Assembly: GCA_016931155.1 (NCBI GenBank)
Contig: JAFGFJ010000003.1
Coordinates: 1 to 54,081 of the forward strand
Length of the DNA stretch: 54,081 nt
Direction: 5' to 3'
Source: Candidatus Dojkabacteria bacterium
GTDB taxonomy: Bacteria; Patescibacteria; Dojkabacteria; B142; JAFGFJ01
The notes under the pieces were generated by a model, which ran no database searches, was not told the DNA's origin, and saw only the letters and a program-made list of their open reading frames with translations. Both the position numbers and the translations under genes were made by a program. Positions 17,908-25,747 of the stretch are shown here, one piece after another; within the stretch, counting starts at the first letter, position 1, and every line of letters begins with the position of its first letter.

Positions 17908-18168
17908 TTATGCCGCTTCCTGTGCATAAGAATCGGTGTCGTCTCTTGCCGACATGGATTTGCATTTTCCAATAGCTTTACTTGCTGCCCATATAAGAGC
18001 TTCTCCGGTCACGCCATATGATAACTTCCGGCAGCAAGGGACATCAAATAAAGTCGTTGCTGGATCCCTCATCCCCACAATCTTTTCCATTATCTCTTCA
18101 TATTTCATCCCTGAGAAAGGACAATCTGGATGACCACACACACCATTTTCCTGAGTTGGCTGATCCAT
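17908..18168 (-). CDS. Small cysteine-rich protein of unknown family
   Basis: 86 residues with five cysteines (Cys 11, 16, 45, 46, 69) and one nearby His 13 in CGHPDC, a possible metal site. The pattern GHPDCPFSG and FDVPCCRKLSYG suggests a small zinc- or iron-binding domain. It has an ATG start and ends four bases from the convergent DedA gene stop. No family name was recognised. Confidence 0.6.
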   Translation of the reverse strand: MDQPTQENGVCGHPDCPFSGMKYEEIMEKIVGMRDPATTLFDVPCCRKLSYGVTGEALIWAASKAIGKCKSMSARDDTDSYAQEAA

Positions 18169-18260
18169 CGTATTTCAAATAATAACTATTTTCGTCTATA
18201 ATCTTGTACATATGAACGAAACAAAATCAAGACTATTGCTCTATAAATAATCACATCACA

Positions 18261-20312
18261 ATGACATCCAAAGAAATACGTAAAGCCTTTATTGGGTTCT
18301 GGACTGAAGAACCAAGAAATTTTCAGGTTGTGCCCAATATGTCCCTTGTCCCAAATGTTGACTCCACATTACTTTTTGTAAATTCCGGCATGTTTCCTCT
18401 TGCACCATACCTTGCCGGTCAGCCACACCCGCTTGGAAAAAGACTTTGCAACATTCAACGATGTCTCCGCACAAATTATGACGAAATGATAGAGATCGGA
18501 GATAATAGACACACACTCATGTTTGAAATGATGGGTAATTGGTCACTTGGAGATTTCACAAAAGAACAACAGATAGAATGGATTATGGAACTGCATATTG
18601 AAAGATATAAACTGGATCCAAAAAGGCTGTACATTAGTGTGTTCGGAGGTGATGAAGATGCACCTGGAGATGAAGTTGCAATCAAATCATGGAAAAATGC
18701 ATTTAAAAAATACGGAGTCGATGCAGAGTTTTCAGAAGACATCACTGACATTCCAAAAAACCTTGAAGAAGGAAAAAACTGGAAGAACAGGATTTTTCCG
18801 TATCCGAAAACTAAAAACTGGTGGGAAAGAGCACACGCCGTTGGAGAACTTGGAGGTTCTTCATCCGAAATGTTTTACGACCGTGGAGTAATAGAAATTG
18901 AGCAGGATAAATATCATATTAACGACGACTCAGGCCGGTTTATTGAGATTGGAAATAACGTCTTCATGGAATACAAACTTGACAAAAACATGAAATGGCA
19001 AATACTGGATCAAAAAAATATAGATTTTGGTGGCGGATTTGAAAGAGTAACTATGATTGTGCAGGGAAAAAACGATATTTTCGAAACGGATATTTACGGT
19101 ACTATTATTGGAAAAATTGAAGAAATCTCAGGAAAAAAATACAAGACCAATGGAAAAGACAATGAATTTACTGAAAGTTTTAGAGTGATCGCAGATCACA
19201 TACGTGCAGCTGTATTCATCCTTGCTGATGGGATAAAACCTTCAAATAAAGATCAGGGATACATTCTGAGAAGATTTATTAGAAGAATGGTAAGGTTTGC
19301 AAAAAAGATCGGAATAGAAAGAGACTTCGGCAAAGAGGTAGCAGAAGAGGTAGTGAAGGCGTTGAACTATGCATATCCGCACCTTAAGGAAAACGAGATT
19401 ACAGTACTCGAAGAAATTGAGAAGGAAGAAAGAGTATTCAAGCACACTTTAAGTAAAGGATTGAAAGAATTTGGTACTATAATTACTTCTCCAGGGGAGA
19501 TCAGCAAAAATGGAAAACCATTCAATAAAACAATGGTCGAACCAGAACTAATTGAATTAGGACAGCTACTATTTTACTTTTATGAGACTTACGGCTTTCC
19601 TTTTGAACTGGGAATAGAAGAATTTCAAAATGTTAGAAATTTTCAGTTAGGAGATCTACACTTTAGGATAGTAGAAGATGCTTTTAAAAAAGAAGAAGAA
19701 AAGCACAGAGAAGCATCCCGCAAAGGAGCAGAGCAGAAATTCAAGGGTGGTCTTGCAGATCACTCAGAAGAAGTTGTAAGACTCCACACAGCTCATCATT
19801 TGCTTCTGGCTTCACTGCAAAAAATTGTTAATCCTTGTATCAAACAGAGAGGAAGTAATATCACTGGAGAAAGACTCAGGATGGATTTCAACTTTGACAG
19901 AAAACTTACTGATGATGAGATTAAAAGAGTGGAAGCTCTAGTGAATGAAAAAATTGAGGAAGGACTGATCGTGAGAAGACTTACTATGCATAAAGGGATA
20001 GCAGAAAAAGCAGGAGCTCAAATGGAATTCGGCATTAAATACCCGGATCTGGTCACTGTTTACACAACTGTCGACACTGAGATTAATGAAAGAATAAACA
20101 GATTCTTTAATGAGGAAGGAGACGCAAAGACAGGGAACCTTCTCGCCAAAGATGTTACAGCCCTTCTAGAAAAGACCTTTTCCAAAGAATTCTGCGGCGG
20201 ACCACATGTAAAAAACACAAAAGAACTCGGCAAAAGCGGAAAATTTAAAATCTTGAAAGAAGAGAATATTGGAAGCGGAAATAGAAGAATAAAAGCAACA
20301 CTTGCAAAATAA
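18261..20312 (+). CDS. alaS: Alanyl-tRNA synthetase, short form without C-terminal domains
   Basis: Charges tRNA-Ala in the cytoplasm. The class II catalytic core is recognised by LLFVNSGMFPLAPYLAG, QRCLRTNYDEMIEIGDNRH, MFEMMGNWSLGDF and the motif 3 region IDFGGGFERVTM. The editing domain has HTAHH (residues 509-513) and CGGPH (645-649), the zinc site that clears mischarged Ser/Gly. The protein ends soon afterwards at 683 residues, so the DHHA1/C-Ala oligomerisation domain (usually to about 875 residues) is absent. The catalytic part is also divergent (no canonical GGKHNDLE). Its frame and stop are clean, so this looks like the native form. Confidence 0.95.
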   Translation: MTSKEIRKAFIGFWTEEPRNFQVVPNMSLVPNVDSTLLFVNSGMFPLAPYLAGQPHPLGKRLCNIQRCLRTNYDEMIEIGDNRHTLMFEMMGNWSLGDFTKEQQIEWIMELHIERYKLDPKRLYISVFGGDEDAPGDEVAIKSWKNAFKKYGVDAEFSEDITDIPKNLEEGKNWKNRIFPYPKTKNWWERAHAVGELGGSSSEMFYDRGVIEIEQDKYHINDDSGRFIEIGNNVFMEYKLDKNMKWQILDQKNIDFGGGFERVTMIVQGKNDIFETDIYGTIIGKIEEISGKKYKTNGKDNEFTESFRVIADHIRAAVFILADGIKPSNKDQGYILRRFIRRMVRFAKKIGIERDFGKEVAEEVVKALNYAYPHLKENEITVLEEIEKEERVFKHTLSKGLKEFGTIITSPGEISKNGKPFNKTMVEPELIELGQLLFYFYETYGFPFELGIEEFQNVRNFQLGDLHFRIVEDAFKKEEEKHREASRKGAEQKFKGGLADHSEEVVRLHTAHHLLLASLQKIVNPCIKQRGSNITGERLRMDFNFDRKLTDDEIKRVEALVNEKIEEGLIVRRLTMHKGIAEKAGAQMEFGIKYPDLVTVYTTVDTEINERINRFFNEEGDAKTGNLLAKDVTALLEKTFSKEFCGGPHVKNTKELGKSGKFKILKEENIGSGNRRIKATLAK

Positions 20313-20407
20313 TCCTATTTCTCTATAATTAACCACTATATAACCTCCATCTTGTTTCATAAAACATCATTTTGAGTATATCTTAATCCAACTATTTTAC
20401 TTCGAGC

Positions 20408-21091
20408 ATGCCAAGACGAAAAAAAGGGGAAAATGGTAGAGGGAATCCCGATAAACAGGATAATGGCTCGTACTTCAGCCGTACTCCGAATTCAAATGGT
20501 TCTGCTGAATCCGCCGAAGCAAGCCTGAACGCAGCAAATCTAAATTTAGAAGAAGCGAAGGTTAATTTAATTAACTACGGTATAGACCTGGAAAACATAT
20601 ATACCTTAGACCTGGGAGACAATCATAAGGCACTAATATTTAAATTCTCTGGAACATCGATAGGAAACCTTTGTATGAGCATGAATCCTGAGGGCGAAAT
20701 TCGAAGGATACCCCTTATCGATACAATAGAAAAATATCTGGAGGAATTATCTGAAAGGCCAAACGAAGAAGTTGTTTTTTTCACACTCAATGTTGGGTGT
20801 ATTATTGGAAATAATAATGGTACTCCTGGTGAGCTGGATATCAGGATTATATATACTCCTGAAACACCCACAACTAGAGAAATAGACAACTATCCTCATA
20901 TTAAGAAAAGTTTTGTTACTGGAAACTATTTTCAAAACTCTTATAAAAAAATAAACCCAGAATCACATTACATGGTCTGCTTACAAGTTCCAACAATCCT
21001 TTCACAGAATCTCAAACCATCATTTAAAGTATTTTCTGATGCTTATTTAGCCTACAAAAATTATCCAGCCGAACGAAAGAAAACCGTATAA
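20408..21091 (+). CDS. Protein of unknown family with Asn/Ser-rich N-terminus
   Basis: 227 residues. A basic, Asn/Ser-rich start (MPRRKKGENGRGNPDKQDN) leads to a helical EASLNAANLNLEEAKVNLINYG and a beta-rich body (VVFFTLNVGCIIGNNNG, ELDIRIIYTP). It has no signal peptide or membrane segment. The N-terminal low-complexity region followed by KVNLINYG resembles the start of the PRTase-like protein at 17147, where SEKVNLLNYG occurs. The function is unknown. Confidence 0.65.
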   Translation: MPRRKKGENGRGNPDKQDNGSYFSRTPNSNGSAESAEASLNAANLNLEEAKVNLINYGIDLENIYTLDLGDNHKALIFKFSGTSIGNLCMSMNPEGEIRRIPLIDTIEKYLEELSERPNEEVVFFTLNVGCIIGNNNGTPGELDIRIIYTPETPTTREIDNYPHIKKSFVTGNYFQNSYKKINPESHYMVCLQVPTILSQNLKPSFKVFSDAYLAYKNYPAERKKTV

Positions 21092-21181
21092 ACTAAATTT
21101 AGTATCTCCGATCTTAAACCTACGGGCGAAGCACGCAGAGTCTCAGTTGAAATAGCAATTCCATAAAATCCCCGGTTTTAC

Positions 21182-21224
21182 AATTCCTGTCTTAAAATTC
21201 TTATTTGTATAATTCCTATCTTAA
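21182..21224. repeat. Two 14-bp direct repeats upstream of murB
   Basis: AATTCCTGTCTTAA (21182-21195) and AATTCCTATCTTAA (21211-21224) differ at one base and are 29 bases apart. They lie 134 bases before the murB start and could be regulator-binding sites or chance AT-rich repeats. Confidence 0.35.
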
Positions 21225-21357
21225 TAATATGTGTATGTAAAATTCAACCTTTACAAATTTTAATCATTTTCTCTGTATATTTACGTTATTATTTATTAGA
21301 ATAACCCTACTACTCTCGGAAAGGCTGGCAAAAAATCAAAAAAAATAAGGATTCATA

Positions 21358-22470
21358 ATGGATATTACAAAACTAATCTCAAGTCTGGATTCTGAAAAAG
21401 CTAAAATAGATGAGCCTCTTGCCCCATACACCACTCTCAAAGTAGGGGGATCTGCAGATATTTTTTATACCGCGGATTCAACTGAAGACCTCATCAAAAC
21501 AGTGAAACTTGCCAAAGAATACAATATCCCTGTCACGCTCCTCGGCTGGGGAAGCAATGTTCTTATTTCAGACCGCGGGATTAGAGGAATAGTCATAAAA
21601 GTAAAATCAGATGGAATCAAAATACTAAATGTCAGCAATAAAGAAAATGTAAATAATAGCAACGAAAGTGACAGAGTTAAGTTTAAAAATGAGACAGATG
21701 CGAACAAATCCAGGACTAAGCCAAGACTTGTTCAGGTAGAAAAAGAAAAATATTACGATTTTTCTGCAGTGGACTATGATGAATCAGATTCTCCGGTTGT
21801 TCAAGTTGAGATCGATGCAGGAGTACCTATCCAGCTTGCAATAAATACATTGATTAATAAAGGTATCACAGGTCTTCAATGGTTCTCAGGAATACCCGGA
21901 ACAATTGGAGGAGCAATAGTCAACAATATACACGGTGGTGCTCATTTCTTGGAAGAGTATATAGATTCAGTAAAAATCCTAAACGAAAAACTTGAAGAAA
22001 AGACACTTGAAAAAGAAAGAATGCGGTTTGATTATGATTATTCCCGATTTCACAAAACAAAGGAAATTGTCCTTTCTGCTATTTTCAATCTTCATGAGGG
22101 AGATGCTCAAAAAGCAAAAGCAACTTCAATTGATTGGGCAAAAAGAAAAAGACTTCAGCCTGCAAGATCGGCCGGATGTGTGTGGAAAAATATTGACAAC
22201 AAAACACAAGAGAAGTTCGGATTTGAATCAAACGGGTTCGGCTACATCATCGACAAAAAGCTTGGACTTAAAGGCAAGAGAAGGGGAGGAGCAAAAATTT
22301 CTGATGCACATGCAGCATTCATCGAAACCAACGATAGTGCGACAGCAGAGGATGTACTTGAACTCATGAAACTTATTTATAAAAAATCAAAAGAAAAATT
22401 TGGAATAAAAGCCGAGCCTGAAATATTTCTACTTGGATTCAAGAAAGAGGAAATAAATGAATTTATTTAA
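21358..22470 (+). CDS. murB: UDP-N-acetylenolpyruvoylglucosamine reductase
   Basis: Reduces UDP-GlcNAc-enolpyruvate to UDP-MurNAc with NADPH and FAD, a cytoplasmic step of peptidoglycan synthesis. FAD-binding motifs TTLKVGGSAD, GWGSNVLISD and GIPGTIGGAIVNN are clear. The catalytic region has YDYSRFH and RSAGCVWKN, with Cys at the proton-donor position often held by Ser, and the final PEIFLLGF holds the conserved Glu. At 370 residues it carries roughly 50 extra residues around 85-145, a charged Lys/Glu/Asn-rich insertion inside the FAD domain. It lacks the usual extra loop of type I enzymes, so it seems type II. Confidence 0.95.
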   Translation: MDITKLISSLDSEKAKIDEPLAPYTTLKVGGSADIFYTADSTEDLIKTVKLAKEYNIPVTLLGWGSNVLISDRGIRGIVIKVKSDGIKILNVSNKENVNNSNESDRVKFKNETDANKSRTKPRLVQVEKEKYYDFSAVDYDESDSPVVQVEIDAGVPIQLAINTLINKGITGLQWFSGIPGTIGGAIVNNIHGGAHFLEEYIDSVKILNEKLEEKTLEKERMRFDYDYSRFHKTKEIVLSAIFNLHEGDAQKAKATSIDWAKRKRLQPARSAGCVWKNIDNKTQEKFGFESNGFGYIIDKKLGLKGKRRGGAKISDAHAAFIETNDSATAEDVLELMKLIYKKSKEKFGIKAEPEIFLLGFKKEEINEFI

Positions 22471-23120
22471 TTATCTTCAGGCATTATTCTTTGCTGTGCC
22501 TTCATTCCATAACTATAGCAATTCCTCTGCTTCTTATGCTTTTCCAGTAATTCTTCGGATCTTTTACTCAAGCCTGCATTATTTGAAAGATTTTCCTCAC
22601 AGATAGCAGAACATAGAAACTCTACCCTGTATTTCTCAGCTTTTTCTATAATTTCTTCATGATTATACTTGCCAGTTAGTACCTCTGTAGCTTTAATTAC
22701 GACCTCAACTACGTCAGCAAGTGCCTCAACAGGGTTTTCTCCTATCCTGTCAATGAAACTCCATGGAATATATACAAATTCAAAACCTTCAATAATCTTT
22801 GTCGCCCCAATACTATTACTATAAGCTGAACAACCAAATACTAAGTCAACTGTTCTCGAATCTGTATAGTAGAATGTATTTTCCTCTCTTCCTTTGCCTT
22901 CTGGATTTCCTTTTATAAATCTTACTTCACTCCCATTTGAGTCAGAAATGGAAAACCCACCTGAAATGCTTCTTGTTCCATAACTATTCTGGTTATCTTC
23001 CTCAGGAGAAACATTTTCAAACCCTGATAATTCAACTACATGAGTCAAAGCTGCATCAATAGAAGGAGCAACTACTGATAGTAGCAGAGTATTACTCAAA
23101 AAAATTCCTGCCCTCATCAT
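22467..23120 (-). CDS. Unknown protein, probably the C-terminal part of a frameshifted gene
   Basis: 217 residues. Starting at ATG 23120 inside the end of the next gene, it runs through a beta-rich domain (ISGGFSISDSNGSEVRFIKG) and a helical end. Removing one T from the T7 run near 23096-23102 would join the upstream frame (DEGRNF) directly to LSNTLLLSVVAPSIDAALTH, giving a single protein of about 320 residues. No family was recognised. It overlaps the convergent murB stop by four bases. Confidence 0.55.
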   Translation of the reverse strand: MMRAGIFLSNTLLLSVVAPSIDAALTHVVELSGFENVSPEEDNQNSYGTRSISGGFSISDSNGSEVRFIKGNPEGKGREENTFYYTDSRTVDLVFGCSAYSNSIGATKIIEGFEFVYIPWSFIDRIGENPVEALADVVEVVIKATEVLTGKYNHEEIIEKAEKYRVEFLCSAICEENLSNNAGLSKRSEELLEKHKKQRNCYSYGMKAQQRIMPEDN

Positions 23121-23409
23121 AATACTGACTAATTACTTCATCAAAAAGAATCGTAGCTTCATTAAGAGAGCTACCTTCAGGAGTATTGTTCATAACGAAC
23201 CTGATAGATTCAAAAAAAAGAACTTGCGAGGCAATCCCAATTCCTCTTTCTATCTCATCCTCATTATGATTCCTTCCTCTAAGGAATTCATCTATCCCTG
23301 ATACTGAAAGTTCAGTCGTTTCAGATATCTTCAGTTTCTGAAAAACTCCCTCGAAGAATTTTTCAACATCTCCCATTGGTTGATTTGTATCTGGATGTAA
23401 TGTACCCAT
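23092..23409 (-). CDS. Unknown protein, probably the N-terminal part of the frameshifted gene
   Basis: About 105 residues from ATG 23409 (a TTG at 23421 gives 109). It is mostly helical and acidic, with VEKFFEGVFQKLKISETT and ASQVLFFESIRFVMNN. It ends NFFE immediately after a run of seven T bases, while the overlapping frame continues the protein. The function is unknown. It could be a separate overlapping gene, but the homopolymer position makes a frameshift more likely. Confidence 0.5.
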   Translation of the reverse strand: MGTLHPDTNQPMGDVEKFFEGVFQKLKISETTELSVSGIDEFLRGRNHNEDEIERGIGIASQVLFFESIRFVMNNTPEGSSLNEATILFDEVISQYYDEGRNFFE

Positions 23410-23498
23410 TTTTACTATCAAGATATTAAAAATAGCAACCTGTTATCCAAAAAATGGATAATCACAGCTGCTAAAACAAATAAAGAAATTGGAAATAA

Positions 23499-23654
23499 TT
23501 ATATATGGCAATCTGCCCGCTGTAAAGCCCTTTGAACAATTCTAATTAAATATCCGTAGTCTTCTCCAAAATCTAAAATATTTGCATATCTTGATCCCAT
23601 ATGGCTCTCGTGTTGTGATACACACAGAGAAACTTCTCCACCGTCATAATACAC
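23499..23654 (-). CDS. Small hypothetical protein (GTG start, possibly a broken gene)
   Basis: 51 residues from GTG 23654: begins MYYDGGEVSLCVSQHESH and ends with LIRIVQRALQRADCHI. The composition is protein-like. Just upstream a different frame reads RKEFLGWKKYQQFELES, which would extend the N-terminus if one base were changed near 23655. So this may be the C-terminal part of a longer frameshifted gene. No family was recognised. Confidence 0.4.
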   Translation of the reverse strand: MYYDGGEVSLCVSQHESHMGSRYANILDFGEDYGYLIRIVQRALQRADCHI

Positions 23655-23723
23655 GATTCAAGCTCAAATTGTTGATACTTCTTCCATCCTAAAAACTCTT
23701 TTCTTAAGATTCAGTTGAAACTT

Positions 23724-23975
23724 TCAATGTAGACTGCCGGTTCTACGTGCCTGCTCTTCCATAAAACACCTTATATCCTCTTGCGCAGACAAATCCCTGA
23801 CATGACGAAAAAGCTCATATCTGAAAATATCTATAAATCCTTTATCTACTCTCACTGGACTAACCTGTGCAAGAAGCATCGCCAGATCCTCGTCGCTATA
23901 ACAAAGCAGCATAAAAATATGCTCTTCCTTTGTACTAATATTTCTTACTTCCCCGGAAGGTGAGATTTTTTTCAT
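23724..23975 (-). CDS. Small hypothetical protein
   Basis: 83 residues from an ATG, mixed helical: FMLLCYSDEDLAMLLAQVSP, then FRYELFRHVRDLSAQEDI and a basic end. No domain was recognised and no membrane segment is seen. It is part of the run of short minus-strand genes between murB and the GNAT-like gene. Confidence 0.5.
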   Translation of the reverse strand: MKKISPSGEVRNISTKEEHIFMLLCYSDEDLAMLLAQVSPVRVDKGFIDIFRYELFRHVRDLSAQEDIRCFMEEQARRTGSLH

Positions 23976-24702
23976 CTTATTTAAAAAAATAAATTGAGAG
24001 GCAGGTCGGGCAGATTTCCGTCAATCCCATCTATTATCACATAGCGGATAAGGGAGTTGGCAGAAAGACCTAACCTTCCTTGGGGGTTAATTAGCTTGAA
24101 TTTTCATACTCATACAGTTTCGAATTCAAGCTATATGGTTTTATACCAGATTGCACAGAAGTGCGCATTGTATTGCAATACAAATTCTGAATTTTTCAGA
24201 AATATAATACATACAATTAATATGGAATCCGGCAAACCCGAAGAACTACACTTGAAATTGATCGGCTCGAATCCAAGATGAATTAAGGGAAAAAGAAAAA
24301 ATCGGATAATTGATAACAAGAATTGCTATGGGTTTATTTACTGATTAAGAAAAATACCCACGCATTTAATTTCATTTAATACCGTCATTATCTACACAAA
24401 GAACACAGACTAAACACCAGAATCATTATATATCTATTAGTTAAATACTACAGGTAGTGTGATAGAACATAAGTATTGTATAATTACTCAGTTTTATCCA
24501 AGACATTGCCCCAAATAAGTGTATAGCCGATTTCAGTCATGATCTCAACAAATCGCCCTGTAAAAATATCAATACCAATACAACTAAACAGAAGTTGAAA
24601 TTCCCGGCAAAAAGTATTGGCAAAAACATATCAACAATAATACCGGATAATGTGTAAAATATTCTATAAATTCAATGCATTAAGAAAAAATCAGAGTAAT
24701 AC
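23976..24702. other. Long intergenic region with coding remnants
   Basis: These 727 bases have no intact gene I would trust. A 74-residue plus-strand frame (24057-24281) has protein-like composition but no family, and the antisense frame at 23986-24105 also reads plausibly (SLIRYVIIDGIDGNLPDLP), so neither is called. A minus-strand remnant at 24484-24630 is listed separately. The last 80 bases probably hold the promoter of the following gene. Confidence 0.4.
24484..24630 (-). pseudogene. Possible C-terminal gene remnant
   Basis: This open frame of 48 codons has no ATG before codon 32, but reads like protein: CIGIDIFTGRFVEIMTEIG, then TLIWGNVLDKTE and TAA. It is preceded by an in-frame TGA, so it may be the surviving end of a decayed gene. 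The family is unknown and support is weak. Confidence 0.25.
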
Positions 24703-25692
24703 ATGGGAATAGATAATAGGATACAGTCTACAAAACCTTTAGCAAGTATCAATGAAGGAGGAATGTCTTCACATGGGTCTTTAGATAATCCTTCACATTG
24801 CAGGATACATAATACACCCTCTGTGACAAGAGATAGGATTAATATCGGAAGAACAAATGAAAAATATTTTTCGATTAACAGAGGCTATCAAGATTTGCCG
24901 AAAAGTATCTGGATAAGCAATTCCAGAAAACTAACCAAATATGAATGTACAAGCGGAGTAGCAGATAATTTACCCCGGCAAAAGGATTGTTGTAGAATCG
25001 TTGCAGCCAATTATCTTGAAGCAGGTCTCAGTTTCCCTGAAGATGATGAAATTATGGTAATAGGCAATGATGAGATGTATATGAGAGATAACATTGATAG
25101 TGACGAAGAGAATTTTCGCTCAACCTATACTCTAGTCTCAAATGGAGAGGATATACCCCTTATAAGTGCACGGCTGGTAACACTTACAGACAAGGGTAAA
25201 CAACAAAATGAAGAACTGCCGATTCATACAAGATTAAAAACAGCCATCATCGGAAATGAAATCGATCTCAAACAAGAAGAAATTGATAACATACTCTCTC
25301 TAGAACATGAAATAACAAGACTTGGATTCAACACCACGATAATAAGGGAAGCACAAGTCTCCCCAACCTTGGTTGTAGCAGCATGGATTAGAACCATCTA
25401 TGCAATTATGGACAAGAGAAATATAAATAGAATAGGTGCAATCATTTCAGATATGACTTACAGTCTTTTTTCCAAGCTGGGAATCGATTTTATAACTCTC
25501 GGGCAAGAAATAAAATACAAGGAAACAGACAGATTTCATTCCAGATTTGTAATTATTGATATAGAAAATATTTCTGAAAAATTACTCTCCAGTAAAGAGC
25601 CACGACATATTGAAATCCTCAACTTTTTGTTGAATGGCAATTCTGAAAATAATAGGTTCCGCAAATATATTCCGATAGATCATTCAGACTGA
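24703..25692 (+). CDS. GNAT-like protein resembling acyl-homoserine-lactone/FeeM acyl-amino-acid synthases (tentative)
   Basis: 329 residues from an ATG, no signal peptide. After about 120 N-terminal residues, DSDEENFRSTYTLVSNGEDI and SARLVTLT resemble the D..D..s..l....g.....RL pattern at the start of autoinducer-synthase-type GNAT domains. EITRLGFN, a helix over VVAAWIRTIYAIMDKRNINR, then IISDMTYSLFSKLGIDFITLG and a final FVIIDIENI fit the core of that fold (E.sRl, long helix, r...r.G......g). If correct, it would make an N-acyl compound from acyl-ACP or acyl-CoA. The match is by pattern only; other GNAT acyltransferases remain possible. Confidence 0.55.
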   Translation: MGIDNRIQSTKPLASINEGGMSSHGSLDNPSHCRIHNTPSVTRDRINIGRTNEKYFSINRGYQDLPKSIWISNSRKLTKYECTSGVADNLPRQKDCCRIVAANYLEAGLSFPEDDEIMVIGNDEMYMRDNIDSDEENFRSTYTLVSNGEDIPLISARLVTLTDKGKQQNEELPIHTRLKTAIIGNEIDLKQEEIDNILSLEHEITRLGFNTTIIREAQVSPTLVVAAWIRTIYAIMDKRNINRIGAIISDMTYSLFSKLGIDFITLGQEIKYKETDRFHSRFVIIDIENISEKLLSSKEPRHIEILNFLLNGNSENNRFRKYIPIDHSD

Positions 25693-25747
25693 AATATCCT
25701 GCAGGCGTGAGAATTGATACAAGCCAAATGTTTTGTTAGGATATTTT

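Noticed and set aside
18170..18260. T-box leaders at alaS, pheS and tyrS
   Set aside because: None has the GTGG-ACC(A/G)C consensus or an adjacent terminator; only thrS does.
24057..24281. 74-residue plus-strand frame
   Set aside because: Protein-like composition, but an equally good frame exists on the other strand and neither has a recognisable domain or ribosome site.
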